NCBI GenBank assembly: GCA_019353055.1
Contig: JABAHL010000007.1
Location: forward strand, 1-64,000
DNA: 64,000 nt
Direction: 5' to 3'
Source of the DNA: Faucicola osloensis_C
GTDB taxonomy: Bacteria; Pseudomonadota; Gammaproteobacteria; Pseudomonadales; Moraxellaceae
Below are positions 1-7,669 of this stretch, one piece after another. Made by a program: the position numbers and the translations under genes. The notes below the pieces were generated by a model that was not told the origin of the DNA, searched no databases, and saw nothing but the letters and a program-made list of their open reading frames with translations. Every line of letters begins with the position of its first letter. Within the stretch, counting starts at the first letter, position 1.

Positions 1-23
1 AAGTTCTACAAGATTGTCCATGT

Positions 24-87
24 AAGAAGTCCTGGTTAAAGGTGTTTGTGGTGAACTTACTTTAGCATGTTGGACTTCTTTTTTTTA
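24..87 (+). terminator. Probable terminator of a gene left of the window
   Basis: A perfect 9-bp inverted repeat (AAGAAGTCC at 24-32, GGACTTCTT at 72-80) runs directly into a T tract at 79-87 on the + strand. The loop is long (39 nt), so folding is less certain than for a compact hairpin. It would end transcription entering from the left edge, convergent with the leftward gene that ends at 131. Confidence 0.5.
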
Positions 88-130
88 TCCTTTCTTATGT
101 CGAATTCAGGTAATGTTAATCTACCATCAA

Positions 131-862
131 CTACGTGCGATTTTTGACATAGCGGTAAGTTGACGCAAATTGCTGGCTGACTTCATGAAACATCTCATTG
201 AGCAATTCATCTAATTGCAGATTGACCCGAGCCAATACCTCAATGAGCATCTCGCCTGCGGTCATCTCACCCTGAATTTTTTGATTGAGCTGACTGGGAT
301 GATATTTGGCAATTTGGTCATACTGGTGCACAGCTTCAGGAATCGTCTGCTCAATCAAGCGATTGACCACAAACTTATTTTCAGTCAACCATTGGGTTTG
401 CTGGTGGTCTGGTTGATTGGCTGAATGACTTTGGTCACGTTGCCACGCCTGATAACGAATAAGTTTGTCATGGATGGTATCAAGCAGTATTACGGCAGCT
501 GTTGGCATACGTTTAATTGACGCGCCATCAATACCCAAAATCGAAGGCGAGGATAATCGCTGTTGTTGATTTTTTGCTTTAAACCATTTTTTGTTGCGCG
601 CATTTTTGCTAGCAGGTGGCATCAACTCAAAACGGCTATCACTACCGAAGGTATTGGGAATTGGCAGGTTTGATTGGTACGCCAAGCGCATGGTTTGTGG
701 TTTTGCCGGCGATGCTGGGGGCGGTACAGAATATTGAGACATACCGACCTCAATGCCTGCCATGTCATGCAGTTTATACCAAGCCAGCCTTATCCATCGA
801 TACGCCAAAAAGCTTATCAACAAAATCAACACAGCTAGCAATATACCGAGCAAAATATTCAT
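131..862 (-). CDS. Hypothetical membrane-anchored protein
   Basis: 243 aa. One strong hydrophobic segment lies at residues 2-23, followed by Arg/Trp/Lys, so this is probably a single-pass protein with the rest in the cytoplasm. Residues 45-110 are rich in Pro, Ser and basic residues and look like a linker. The remaining part (about 115-243) is predicted helical, with no motif I recognise. The start ATG at 862 has a GGGCG-like ribosome site a few bases upstream. It stands alone, leftward, with the rpe cluster upstream. The one-helix-plus-linker layout recalls ZipA-like architecture, but I see no sequence support for that name. Function unknown. Confidence 0.6.
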   Translation of the reverse strand: MNILLGILLAVLILLISFLAYRWIRLAWYKLHDMAGIEVGMSQYSVPPPASPAKPQTMRLAYQSNLPIPNTFGSDSRFELMPPASKNARNKKWFKAKNQQQRLSSPSILGIDGASIKRMPTAAVILLDTIHDKLIRYQAWQRDQSHSANQPDHQQTQWLTENKFVVNRLIEQTIPEAVHQYDQIAKYHPSQLNQKIQGEMTAGEMLIEVLARVNLQLDELLNEMFHEVSQQFASTYRYVKNRT

Positions 863-1056
863 CTATACGCCCTAACAGCTTGTTTATCAATAACAGCCTG
901 CCTATAAAAAGCAAATATAGCATTACTATGATTGCAACTGTTTAAAAATTCAAGCATGTTAGCGTTGGCTAAGCCTAAAAATTCATCGGTCAAAAAAAGT
1001 ATTGCGCAGAACTTTTAGCTATTATTTTAGCTATTAACTGTTACCCTAAGTCATAT

Positions 1057-1377
1057 TTACATGGTATGCCAATAGCGAAGTTTATTAATTTCAAATAAGA
1101 ATGCCACAAACATACCGAGATAATACGCCAATTTAAGCTCAAAACTGTCATCCCGTAACTTAAAAGGCAATGCGCAAAGGGTGACGGCAAGCGGAATCCA
1201 CAATAGCATAAACACCCAATTTTCGATGACATTGAGCCAGCCTTGCATTCCCTTACTACTGCGTAAAGCCGCCAACCCTAACAGCAAGCAAGCAACTATC
1301 AGTGTGTTGATTAAGCCTTTTGGAAGATTGCTGGGATAAATCGATAATTCTTGCTTAGTATAATGTGGCAATGCCAT
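1057..1377 (-). CDS. Small hypothetical integral membrane protein
   Basis: 106 aa with three probable membrane segments (about residues 20-38, 50-68 and 84-98) and a basic, Trp/Tyr-containing C-terminus. An AGGAATT ribosome site precedes the ATG at 1377. It lies 109 bp beyond another small membrane protein of the same size and similar layout (1487-1816); both have a Pro-Lys-Gly-Leu motif just before the first helix, so they may be distant paralogues. Family and function are not recognised. Confidence 0.6.
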   Translation of the reverse strand: MALPHYTKQELSIYPSNLPKGLINTLIVACLLLGLAALRSSKGMQGWLNVIENWVFMLLWIPLAVTLCALPFKLRDDSFELKLAYYLGMFVAFLFEINKLRYWHTM

Positions 1378-1486
1378 TCAATGAATTCCTAAATAATTAC
1401 TGAGGATTGGTGTTATGTGTAGCATCAATTTGTGGCGGCAATTTGTAGCGTTAATGTCTTGGATTGCCGACTCACCGAGCGAACCG

Positions 1487-1816
1487 TTACGAATATGCCG
1501 CCATCATCCATAGCATCGCCACACAGCTAAATAACAAACCCAAGGTTAATGCATTGCGATTTTGAATCGGTGCACGCCCTGAGTAGCGATTTAATATCTT
1601 TGAGCCCACGACAAAAGCCAGTGGGATACCCAACCAAAAAATCGCAATGGTACTCACCAGCGAGGGCAGTATTGATGATAAACTATCGCCAAACATCAAC
1701 CTAAACCCAAAACCTGCCAACCCTAGCAACACCGCAAATATTGCCAGTCCAATTGTCAGCCCTTTGGGTACTAAAGACGGGGATTGAACGTCCATACCAA
1801 TTTCCTTGTATATCAT
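1487..1816 (-). CDS. Small hypothetical integral membrane protein
   Basis: 109 aa with three probable membrane helices (about residues 18-42, 47-68 and 88-107). The start codon overlaps the rpe stop as ATGA (1813-1816), so it is translationally coupled to rpe and co-transcribed. A second in-frame Met at residue 8 is an alternative start. The Pro-Lys-Gly-Leu motif before helix 1 also occurs in the neighbour at 1057-1377. Function unknown; coupling to a pentose-phosphate enzyme gives no mechanistic hint. Confidence 0.65.
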   Translation of the reverse strand: MIYKEIGMDVQSPSLVPKGLTIGLAIFAVLLGLAGFGFRLMFGDSLSSILPSLVSTIAIFWLGIPLAFVVGSKILNRYSGRAPIQNRNALTLGLLFSCVAMLWMMAAYS

Positions 1817-2589
1817 TGCTTGTGGAGCATTTGCGCTGGCAAGCGACTGACCAATGCCAGTTCGGCACGCATTGCATCAATCGCTTGGCGATAATCAGGT
1901 TGGTTAAATATCGCTGAACCGGCGACAAACATATCAGCCCCTGCTTCGGCAACCGCACGAATATTACTGGCTTTGATACCGCCATCGACTTCAAGGCGAA
2001 TATTGCGACCCGATAGCCTAATCATTTCGCGCACCGCTTCAATTTTTTTGATAGTGCCATCAATAAATGCTTGCCCCCCAAACCCTGGGTTGACACTCAT
2101 CAATAAAATCTGGTCAACTTTATCCATCACATAGTCTAGATAGTGTAGCGGCGTGGCAGGATTCAGCACCAATCCACAGTCAGCACCCCCATCTTTAATG
2201 AGTTGTAACGAGCGATCGACATGTTGCGTGGCTTCTGGGTGAAAGGTAATGATGCTAGCGCCCGCTTTTAAGAACTGCTCAATCATACTATCAACCGGTG
2301 ACACCATCAAATGCACATCTATCAGCGCAGTTACCCCATAATCACGCAGTGCCTGACAAATCATGCTACCAAAGGTCAAATTTGGGACATAATGATTGTC
2401 CATCACGTCAAAATGCACCACGTCCGCACCCGCGGCGATAACCTTCTCGACCTCTTCGCCCAAACGGGCAAAATCTGCCGACAAAATCGAAGGCGCAATC
2501 AAAAATTGGCTATCGTTGTTGGGATGGGCAAATTTATTAGGGGCTTGTTTAGGTGAGTCTTCAAGAATTTCAGACTGGTTCATCATCAT
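1813..2589 (-). CDS. rpe: Ribulose-phosphate 3-epimerase
   Basis: 258 aa TIM-barrel enzyme interconverting ribulose 5-phosphate and xylulose 5-phosphate in the non-oxidative pentose phosphate pathway. The family core starts near residue 31 with IAPSILSADFARLGEE and continues through the metal and active-site signatures HFDVMDNHYVPNLTFG, VHLMV, MSVNPGFGGQ and EVDGGIK, followed by the phosphate-binding AGSAIF. About 28 residues precede the usual start, a poorly conserved extension; a shorter real start is possible because three Met codons are clustered at the first positions. The stop overlaps the next gene as ATGA. Confidence 0.95.
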   Translation of the reverse strand: MMMNQSEILEDSPKQAPNKFAHPNNDSQFLIAPSILSADFARLGEEVEKVIAAGADVVHFDVMDNHYVPNLTFGSMICQALRDYGVTALIDVHLMVSPVDSMIEQFLKAGASIITFHPEATQHVDRSLQLIKDGGADCGLVLNPATPLHYLDYVMDKVDQILLMSVNPGFGGQAFIDGTIKKIEAVREMIRLSGRNIRLEVDGGIKASNIRAVAEAGADMFVAGSAIFNQPDYRQAIDAMRAELALVSRLPAQMLHKQ

Positions 2590-3051
2590 TGTCCGTCAGC
2601 TTTGATTAAAAATTGCAGATATTTTAGCAAAGATTATTTTAAAAAACTTCGACTATTTGGTGACAGTGACGATTAACAGCGACTATTTGCTGCCCGTGGA
2701 AATAAATCTGCCACAAGCCTTGCAGAATTTACACTTAAGTCGCCAAAACAAGGTAGCTAGATTATGCTAAATTAGGCTAGATTATGATTGGTAAGTGCCA
2801 AAAAAGATAAAACCCAAGTCTTAGGGCAATAGACTTGGGTTTTAGGGCACTTCATGTCAACTATGTTATTATTATTGGCTTTCCATGATATTACTCATCC
2901 TGAGCGTCTCAACACTACCATTCCTTGGTATCATCCTTGTGTTGATGAGTTCATTGTAGGTTGTTGGACGGTTGATTACTAGCCGCAAAAGGCGGAATCC
3001 GTTGTAAGCAAATGCTTACATGCAGTTTTAGCTTGCCCGCTTCTAGCTTTC
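2590..3051. other. 462-bp intergenic region, rpe promoter side
   Basis: No credible gene. It contains the rpe upstream region (right part of the AT-rich stretch near 2610-2660), a strong terminator at 2801-2843, an ordered set of nested inverted repeats at 2893-2950, and a short palindrome TGTAAGCA-AA-TGCTTACA at 3003-3020. The last two are not explained by the neighbouring genes. Confidence 0.5.
2801..2843 (-). terminator. Rho-independent terminator after the EEP-family gene
   Basis: A perfect 13-bp stem (AAAACCCAAGTCT at 2809-2821, AGACTTGGGTTTT at 2831-2843) with a 9-nt loop. Read leftward, the stem is followed by ATC and a run of T (2801-2805 complemented), the expected order for a terminator of the leftward gene ending at 3052. 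It also isolates rpe from that gene. Confidence 0.8.
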
Positions 3052-4173
3052 TCATGCGCCTTTCAATAATTTGCTAGCACCACTAGCGCTATCAGTCTGA
3101 GCTTCCGATAGCTTTTCGCCTTCTGTGACCCCTTCTTTGATGGTTTCTTTCGCCTCTTGGAGATCGGCGATGCTTGGCAAAGGTTCAGGCTGCTCATCCA
3201 TCACTTCAGGCTCATATTGTAAAGTAGTGAGCACGGGGAAATGGTCGGAGCCAATGTTCGGCATACGCGCCATCGATACCAGCGTGAAGTGATTGCTGTG
3301 AAAAACATGGTCAAGCGCCCAGCGCAAAAATGGGTAACTGGCATGAAAGGTATTGATGAATTTGCGCCCAATGCGAGGGTCAAGTAGTCCTGAGATACGC
3401 TGAAACATACGCGTGGTATGCGACCAAGCCACATCGTTGAGATCACCTGCAACAATCACCGTCAAGTCGTTGGCGTTGATATGTTTGCCTACCATTAATA
3501 GCTCTGCATCCCGTGTCACCGATTTGTCGGCTTCGGTTGGACTCGGTGGCATGGGGTGCAAGCAGTATAACCAAACAACCTTTCCCATGGCTAGGCGAAC
3601 TTGGGTATGAATCGAGGGAATATCATCCACCACCAGATATTTTACTTGCGGATTGATAAGCTCAAGCTTTGAGTACAAATGCATACCATACAAGTTATCG
3701 AGTGGCACTTTGACGTTAAATGGATAGTCAGCCTCAATGGGGCTTAAAGCGTCTTGCCACGCTTGGTCAGTTTCGAGCGTCAATACAATATCGGGTTGAT
3801 GGGTATGGATAAGGTCAATTAAAGCTTGTTTATTTGGATTGGTCGTCAACACATTGGCAACCAATAATTTCACTTGATAATCGCGTGATTTTGGCTTTGC
3901 CGTTTGCACTTGTTTCTTCCACAAAAACGTATAAGGCAACACCATATACGCTTGCATAGCCAGCGCAATAAGCAGCAGTAAAATCAATCCAATCTGCCAA
4001 CGACTGTCAAAAGCGCCCAACCAAAGTAAGCCAATGAGTGCCACCAACCCCAAAAAAATCAATTGATTTCTGGGAAAATCGGCAACCCTAAACCACCATT
4101 CAAACCTAGGGATGGTTGCCCAAAAAGTTGCAAAAACCACAAAACCTGCTAGCAACTGTAACAACAGCGTCAT
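3052..4173 (-). CDS. Endonuclease/exonuclease/phosphatase (EEP) family membrane protein
   Basis: 373 aa. Three hydrophobic segments occupy residues 1-20, about 36-53 and 62-84, followed by an EEP-fold catalytic domain at about 102-315. Recognisable fold markers: LLVANVLTTNPNKQ (strand with Asn), DIVLTLETD (catalytic Glu), LYCLHPMPP, VIVAGDLND (the Asp-x-Asn pair), RWALDHVF, and the C-terminal IGSDHFPV with the catalytic Asp-His. The last 50 residues are acidic and low-complexity. Such proteins hydrolyse phosphodiester or phosphoester bonds; the substrate cannot be told from sequence, and the membrane anchor suggests action at the inner membrane. Monocistronic with its own terminator. Confidence 0.8.
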   Translation of the reverse strand: MTLLLQLLAGFVVFATFWATIPRFEWWFRVADFPRNQLIFLGLVALIGLLWLGAFDSRWQIGLILLLLIALAMQAYMVLPYTFLWKKQVQTAKPKSRDYQVKLLVANVLTTNPNKQALIDLIHTHQPDIVLTLETDQAWQDALSPIEADYPFNVKVPLDNLYGMHLYSKLELINPQVKYLVVDDIPSIHTQVRLAMGKVVWLYCLHPMPPSPTEADKSVTRDAELLMVGKHINANDLTVIVAGDLNDVAWSHTTRMFQRISGLLDPRIGRKFINTFHASYPFLRWALDHVFHSNHFTLVSMARMPNIGSDHFPVLTTLQYEPEVMDEQPEPLPSIADLQEAKETIKEGVTEGEKLSEAQTDSASGASKLLKGA

Positions 4174-4476
4174 TGTCTATCCTTTCATGTTATATTGCAT
4201 TTCACGTTGGTCAATATTAGCTTGTTATCATTAGCATGGCGATATAGTAGCCACAAAATTAAGGCTGATAAATTGCAGTTGTGTTGCCAAACGGTATTTC
4301 TTACCGTGACATCGCTATCAGCCTACCATCTATAGCCAAATAGATGCCCCATGTAAAAAAAAATTCACTTGCAAAACCTTACAAATACAGGCAAGGTAGC
4401 AGGTTACTAATTGAAAAATCAATGTGGATTTTCTGCACTATTTATTTTATTTTGTTTACAGTAAGGAAGGGTTATC
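4174..4476. promoter_or_regulatory. Divergent promoter region between the EEP gene and asd
   Basis: 303 bp without a gene. It must hold the promoters for both divergent genes. The asd side ends in a good ribosome site, AAGGAAGG at 4463-4470, seven bases before the ATG. The stretch 4405-4460 is AT-rich, but I could not assign one -35/-10 pair with confidence. Confidence 0.4.
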
Positions 4477-5619
4477 ATGAGTCAGCTACGCGTAGGTTTG
4501 GTCGGATGGCGTGGAATGGTCGGTTCGGTATTAATGCAACGTATGATGGATGAAAACGACTTTGAAGGGATTACCCCAGTGTTTTTCTCTACCAGTAATG
4601 CCGGTGGCGATGCCCCTACCCCAAATGGCATTGCCCCTAGCAAGCTTGAGGATGCGCATGACTTAGCGGCTTTAGCGGCTTGTGATGCCATTATTACTTG
4701 TCAAGGCGGCGACTATACCAAAGAAGTCCATCAACCGCTACGTGATAAAGGCTGGACAGGTTACTGGATTGATGCAGCAAGCACCCTACGTATGACTGAC
4801 AATAGCATCATCGTCCTAGACCCAGTCAACCGCAATGTCATTGATGACGCTATCAAAAATGGTCAAAAAGACTTTATCGGTGGTAACTGTACGGTATCCT
4901 TGATGTTGATGGCGATTGGTGAGCTGTTCAAACGCGATTGGGTTGAATGGGTATCTGCGATGACTTACCAAGCGGCAAGTGGTGCGGGCGCCAATAACAT
5001 GCGTGAGCTTATCAAAGGCATGGGCTACATCCATGATGGCGTCGCAGACGAACTCAATAACCCGGCAGGCGCAATTTTAGAGATTGACCGTAAAGTAGCC
5101 GAATTACAACGTAGTAGCGAGTTCCCAAAACAATACTTTGGTGCGCCGCTTGCTGGTAGCTTAATTCCTTACATTGATGTGCAGCTAGAAAACGGTCAAT
5201 CAAAAGAAGAATGGAAAGGCTGTGTTGAAACCAACAAAATCTTAGGCAATGATGCAGACAAGACTAATGCCAACATTGTGCCGATTGATGGTATCTGCGT
5301 GCGTATCGGTGCCATGCGTTGTCACTCACAAGGCTTGACCATCAAACTAAAAAAAGACATCCCTCTAGAAGAAATTGAAGCTGCGCTTCGTAACAGTGGC
5401 AATGAGTGGCTAGATGTGGTAGAAAATGACAAAGCAGCAAGCGTTGAGCGTCTAACCCCAGTGGCGGTCACGGGTACACTTAAAGTTGCCGTAGGTCGTC
5501 TTCGTAAGATGAATCTAGGTGGTGAATATTTATCCGCCTTTACTGTGGGCGATCAGTTGTTATGGGGCGCGGCAGAGCCATTACGCCGCACACTTGCGAT
5601 TATTCGCAATCAATTATAA
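4477..5619 (+). CDS. asd: Aspartate-semialdehyde dehydrogenase
   Basis: 380 aa NADPH-dependent enzyme making L-aspartate 4-semialdehyde from aspartyl phosphate, the branch point to lysine/diaminopimelate, threonine and methionine. The nucleotide-binding loop VGLVGWRGMVGSVL is at residues 6-19, the catalytic Cys138 lies in GGNCTVS, and the substrate/catalytic His region is RIGAMRCHSQ. Length and sequence fit the gamma-proteobacterial long form. The start is supported by AAGGAAGG upstream. A terminator follows the stop, so the gene is probably monocistronic. Confidence 0.97.
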   Translation: MSQLRVGLVGWRGMVGSVLMQRMMDENDFEGITPVFFSTSNAGGDAPTPNGIAPSKLEDAHDLAALAACDAIITCQGGDYTKEVHQPLRDKGWTGYWIDAASTLRMTDNSIIVLDPVNRNVIDDAIKNGQKDFIGGNCTVSLMLMAIGELFKRDWVEWVSAMTYQAASGAGANNMRELIKGMGYIHDGVADELNNPAGAILEIDRKVAELQRSSEFPKQYFGAPLAGSLIPYIDVQLENGQSKEEWKGCVETNKILGNDADKTNANIVPIDGICVRIGAMRCHSQGLTIKLKKDIPLEEIEAALRNSGNEWLDVVENDKAASVERLTPVAVTGTLKVAVGRLRKMNLGGEYLSAFTVGDQLLWGAAEPLRRTLAIIRNQL

Positions 5620-5633
5620 ACCCGAGATTTTAT

Positions 5634-5666
5634 AAAAAAACACGCTGATTAGGGCGTGTTTTTTTA
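5634..5666 (+). terminator. asd terminator
   Basis: AAAACACGC (5637-5645) pairs with GCGTGTTTT (5654-5662) around an 8-nt loop, with A and T tracts on both sides. It lies 14 bases after the asd stop and could work in both directions. Confidence 0.85.
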
Positions 5667-6060
5667 TGCTTCAATGGCTAAACCTGATAATGTTAATCCG
5701 TTATTTACCCCTAAAAAACGCCATGACCAGTAGACAGGGATTGCCGTTATCAAGGTATTGTCAGGGTATTGATAGTATAGCGTCATTATCTAAGCATCAA
5801 TCCATGCTCAAATTGCTATCAACAGCGGGCTTTATCCCAAGCTTTATGCCAATAATAAGCGAGCCAGACTATTGAGAGTTTTGGACAAAAAGTGTAAAGT
5901 TGAGCAGATAATTTGACTGAAACTTTTGTCAAGTTGTTGGACTATCGATTAATTCGATGTTTGAATATTGCCTGTCGGTATATTGACTACCATGAACCAA
6001 ACAAGTAGGCATTTTTTAACACCCCTAACTAGGCTATGATACCTTCAGCAAGGATTTTTT
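5667..6060. other. Intergenic region upstream of the fimV-like gene
   Basis: About 390 bp. A 69-codon open frame beginning at 5666 overlaps the terminator, has no ribosome site and no recognisable protein, so it is not called. The right part is AT-rich and should carry the promoter of the fimV-like gene; AGCAAGGATTTTTT just before the ATG at 6061 holds an AAGGA ribosome site. Confidence 0.4.
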
Positions 6061-7524
6061 ATGTCTTGGCAAAAATACTCTGTACACTTGGTATTGGGTT
6101 TTCCCTTATCGCTTCCCATTGTCGCTTATGCCGTCAATATTGGCGATACTTATGTACAAACTCAACAAAACCAACCTTTAAACGCCAGTATTAATGTCAG
6201 TGATATCAATCCAAGAACTTTTTCTGTCAAAGTCGCCCAAGCTGATGTGTATCGCCAGCTAGGCTTGTCAAAAGATGCCGATATTCAAATCAAATTTGTC
6301 CCAACCAGTAGTAATGGCGGTCAGATTGTATTGACCACCACACGTGCGATTAATGCCCCATTTACCGACGTGGTGCTCAATATCACGGAAAATGGCGTGA
6401 CCAAAACGCTGCCAAAAACCTTGTTGATGCCCATCGACAGCGCACAAAAAATCACCACGCAAGCCAATAACACGGCTTTGCAATCACCTGGGCAGAACAT
6501 TGTCATAGGTTCGGCCAATCCTGTTCATTTGCCTGTTATGTCGCCCGACCCTATGCCCATGCAGCCGATAACATTGCCATCAACCACCATCAACCAGCTG
6601 CCTAATTTACCTACAACTGGTATGCCCGCTGGCGCCGCCCCAATGACGCTGTCTAGTGAAAACACTGACTACTTGCGTATCCAAGAGACGCGAACGGTTC
6701 GAACTGTTCAGCCAAATGGCACTGTCTATACGCAAGCCATGCCACAAACGCAAAACCCCATCCAAACAAGCGCCGCTGATAATCAAATGCCAAGTCCAGC
6801 AGCTAGTTATGGCAACCAACCTTTAGACAAATCCAAATCCAAATCTAAATCTAAGTATAGCGCCAAAAACCCGCAAATCATTGGCGAGACAACCACTTAT
6901 ACACTACAGCGCAATGATAACCTTTGGACCATCGCCAGTAATATCGCAGCGGTAAACCGCAAAGATATCGATCAAGTGATGGCAGATATCATGGCAGCCA
7001 ACCCGACCGCGTTCCCCGATAATGACCCAAGCAAACTTGTCGCCAATACCCAATTACAAATCCCAAAATACAAAGTAGTCCCTTCACAAATTGGGATAAA
7101 ATCGGCCAATAAAGCGCGACAACAATATCGTCAAAACAAAAGACGTGTCGCAAGCAAAAAATCTGTCATCGCACCAAAATCTGCTGCTAAACAACCAGCC
7201 ACCCCAAAAACGACAAAAAAGACACTTAAAGCACAAAAAACACCGCTGCCATACGCAGCGACTAAAAAATCTGAAATGACCATCATCGCACCTAATCATA
7301 CCAATGGTTCAGTGCAAGGTCAGAGTACCAAGAACAAGGCGAGCAAAGGGATGTCATCCCAAGTGGCGGCTCAAGTGCAACAAAAACGCCAAGCCACCGC
7401 CCAGCAAGCCACTAAAGTTAACAAACTCAATCAAGACTTAGTGGGTGCTGAAAATCGCTTGAAAATACAAAACACCAAGCTTGCCCAATTAGAAAAACGC
7501 TTAAAAGAGTTAAACAAAAAATAA
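6061..7524 (+). CDS. FimV-like protein, N-terminal half (LysM domain)
   Basis: 487 aa. A signal peptide (residues 1-24, ending AYA) is followed by the FimV N-terminal domain (about 25-125: VNIGDTYVQTQQNQPLNASI, then a beta-rich segment with LSKDADIQIKFV). A Pro/Thr-rich linker follows, then a Lys-Ser repeat (DKSKSKSKSK) and a LysM-like module at about 280-345 (TYTLQRNDNLWTIAS ... LVANTQLQIP) that should bind peptidoglycan. The last 130 residues are very basic and end in a coiled coil. In Pseudomonas and relatives these domains are the periplasmic part of a much longer single FimV polypeptide involved in type IV pili and polarity. Here the frame ends after the periplasmic part, and the cytoplasmic half appears to be the next gene. 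Confidence 0.8.
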   Translation: MSWQKYSVHLVLGFPLSLPIVAYAVNIGDTYVQTQQNQPLNASINVSDINPRTFSVKVAQADVYRQLGLSKDADIQIKFVPTSSNGGQIVLTTTRAINAPFTDVVLNITENGVTKTLPKTLLMPIDSAQKITTQANNTALQSPGQNIVIGSANPVHLPVMSPDPMPMQPITLPSTTINQLPNLPTTGMPAGAAPMTLSSENTDYLRIQETRTVRTVQPNGTVYTQAMPQTQNPIQTSAADNQMPSPAASYGNQPLDKSKSKSKSKYSAKNPQIIGETTTYTLQRNDNLWTIASNIAAVNRKDIDQVMADIMAANPTAFPDNDPSKLVANTQLQIPKYKVVPSQIGIKSANKARQQYRQNKRRVASKKSVIAPKSAAKQPATPKTTKKTLKAQKTPLPYAATKKSEMTIIAPNHTNGSVQGQSTKNKASKGMSSQVAAQVQQKRQATAQQATKVNKLNQDLVGAENRLKIQNTKLAQLEKRLKELNKK

Positions 7525-7669
7525 TACAGCGCGTGGATGATATTGCCTGTGTGCTGTGTCATTTCATACCGTACAACAAATTTGTGGTGATTCATTAGTC
7601 GCATAAAGCGGTAGTTTATATCTTGCTATGCCCTAATGATCACTATCTACCGTAATGATGAGGTGAAAG

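Noticed and set aside
5666..5875. 69-codon frame after asd
   Set aside because: It starts inside the terminator and has no ribosome site and no protein-like features.
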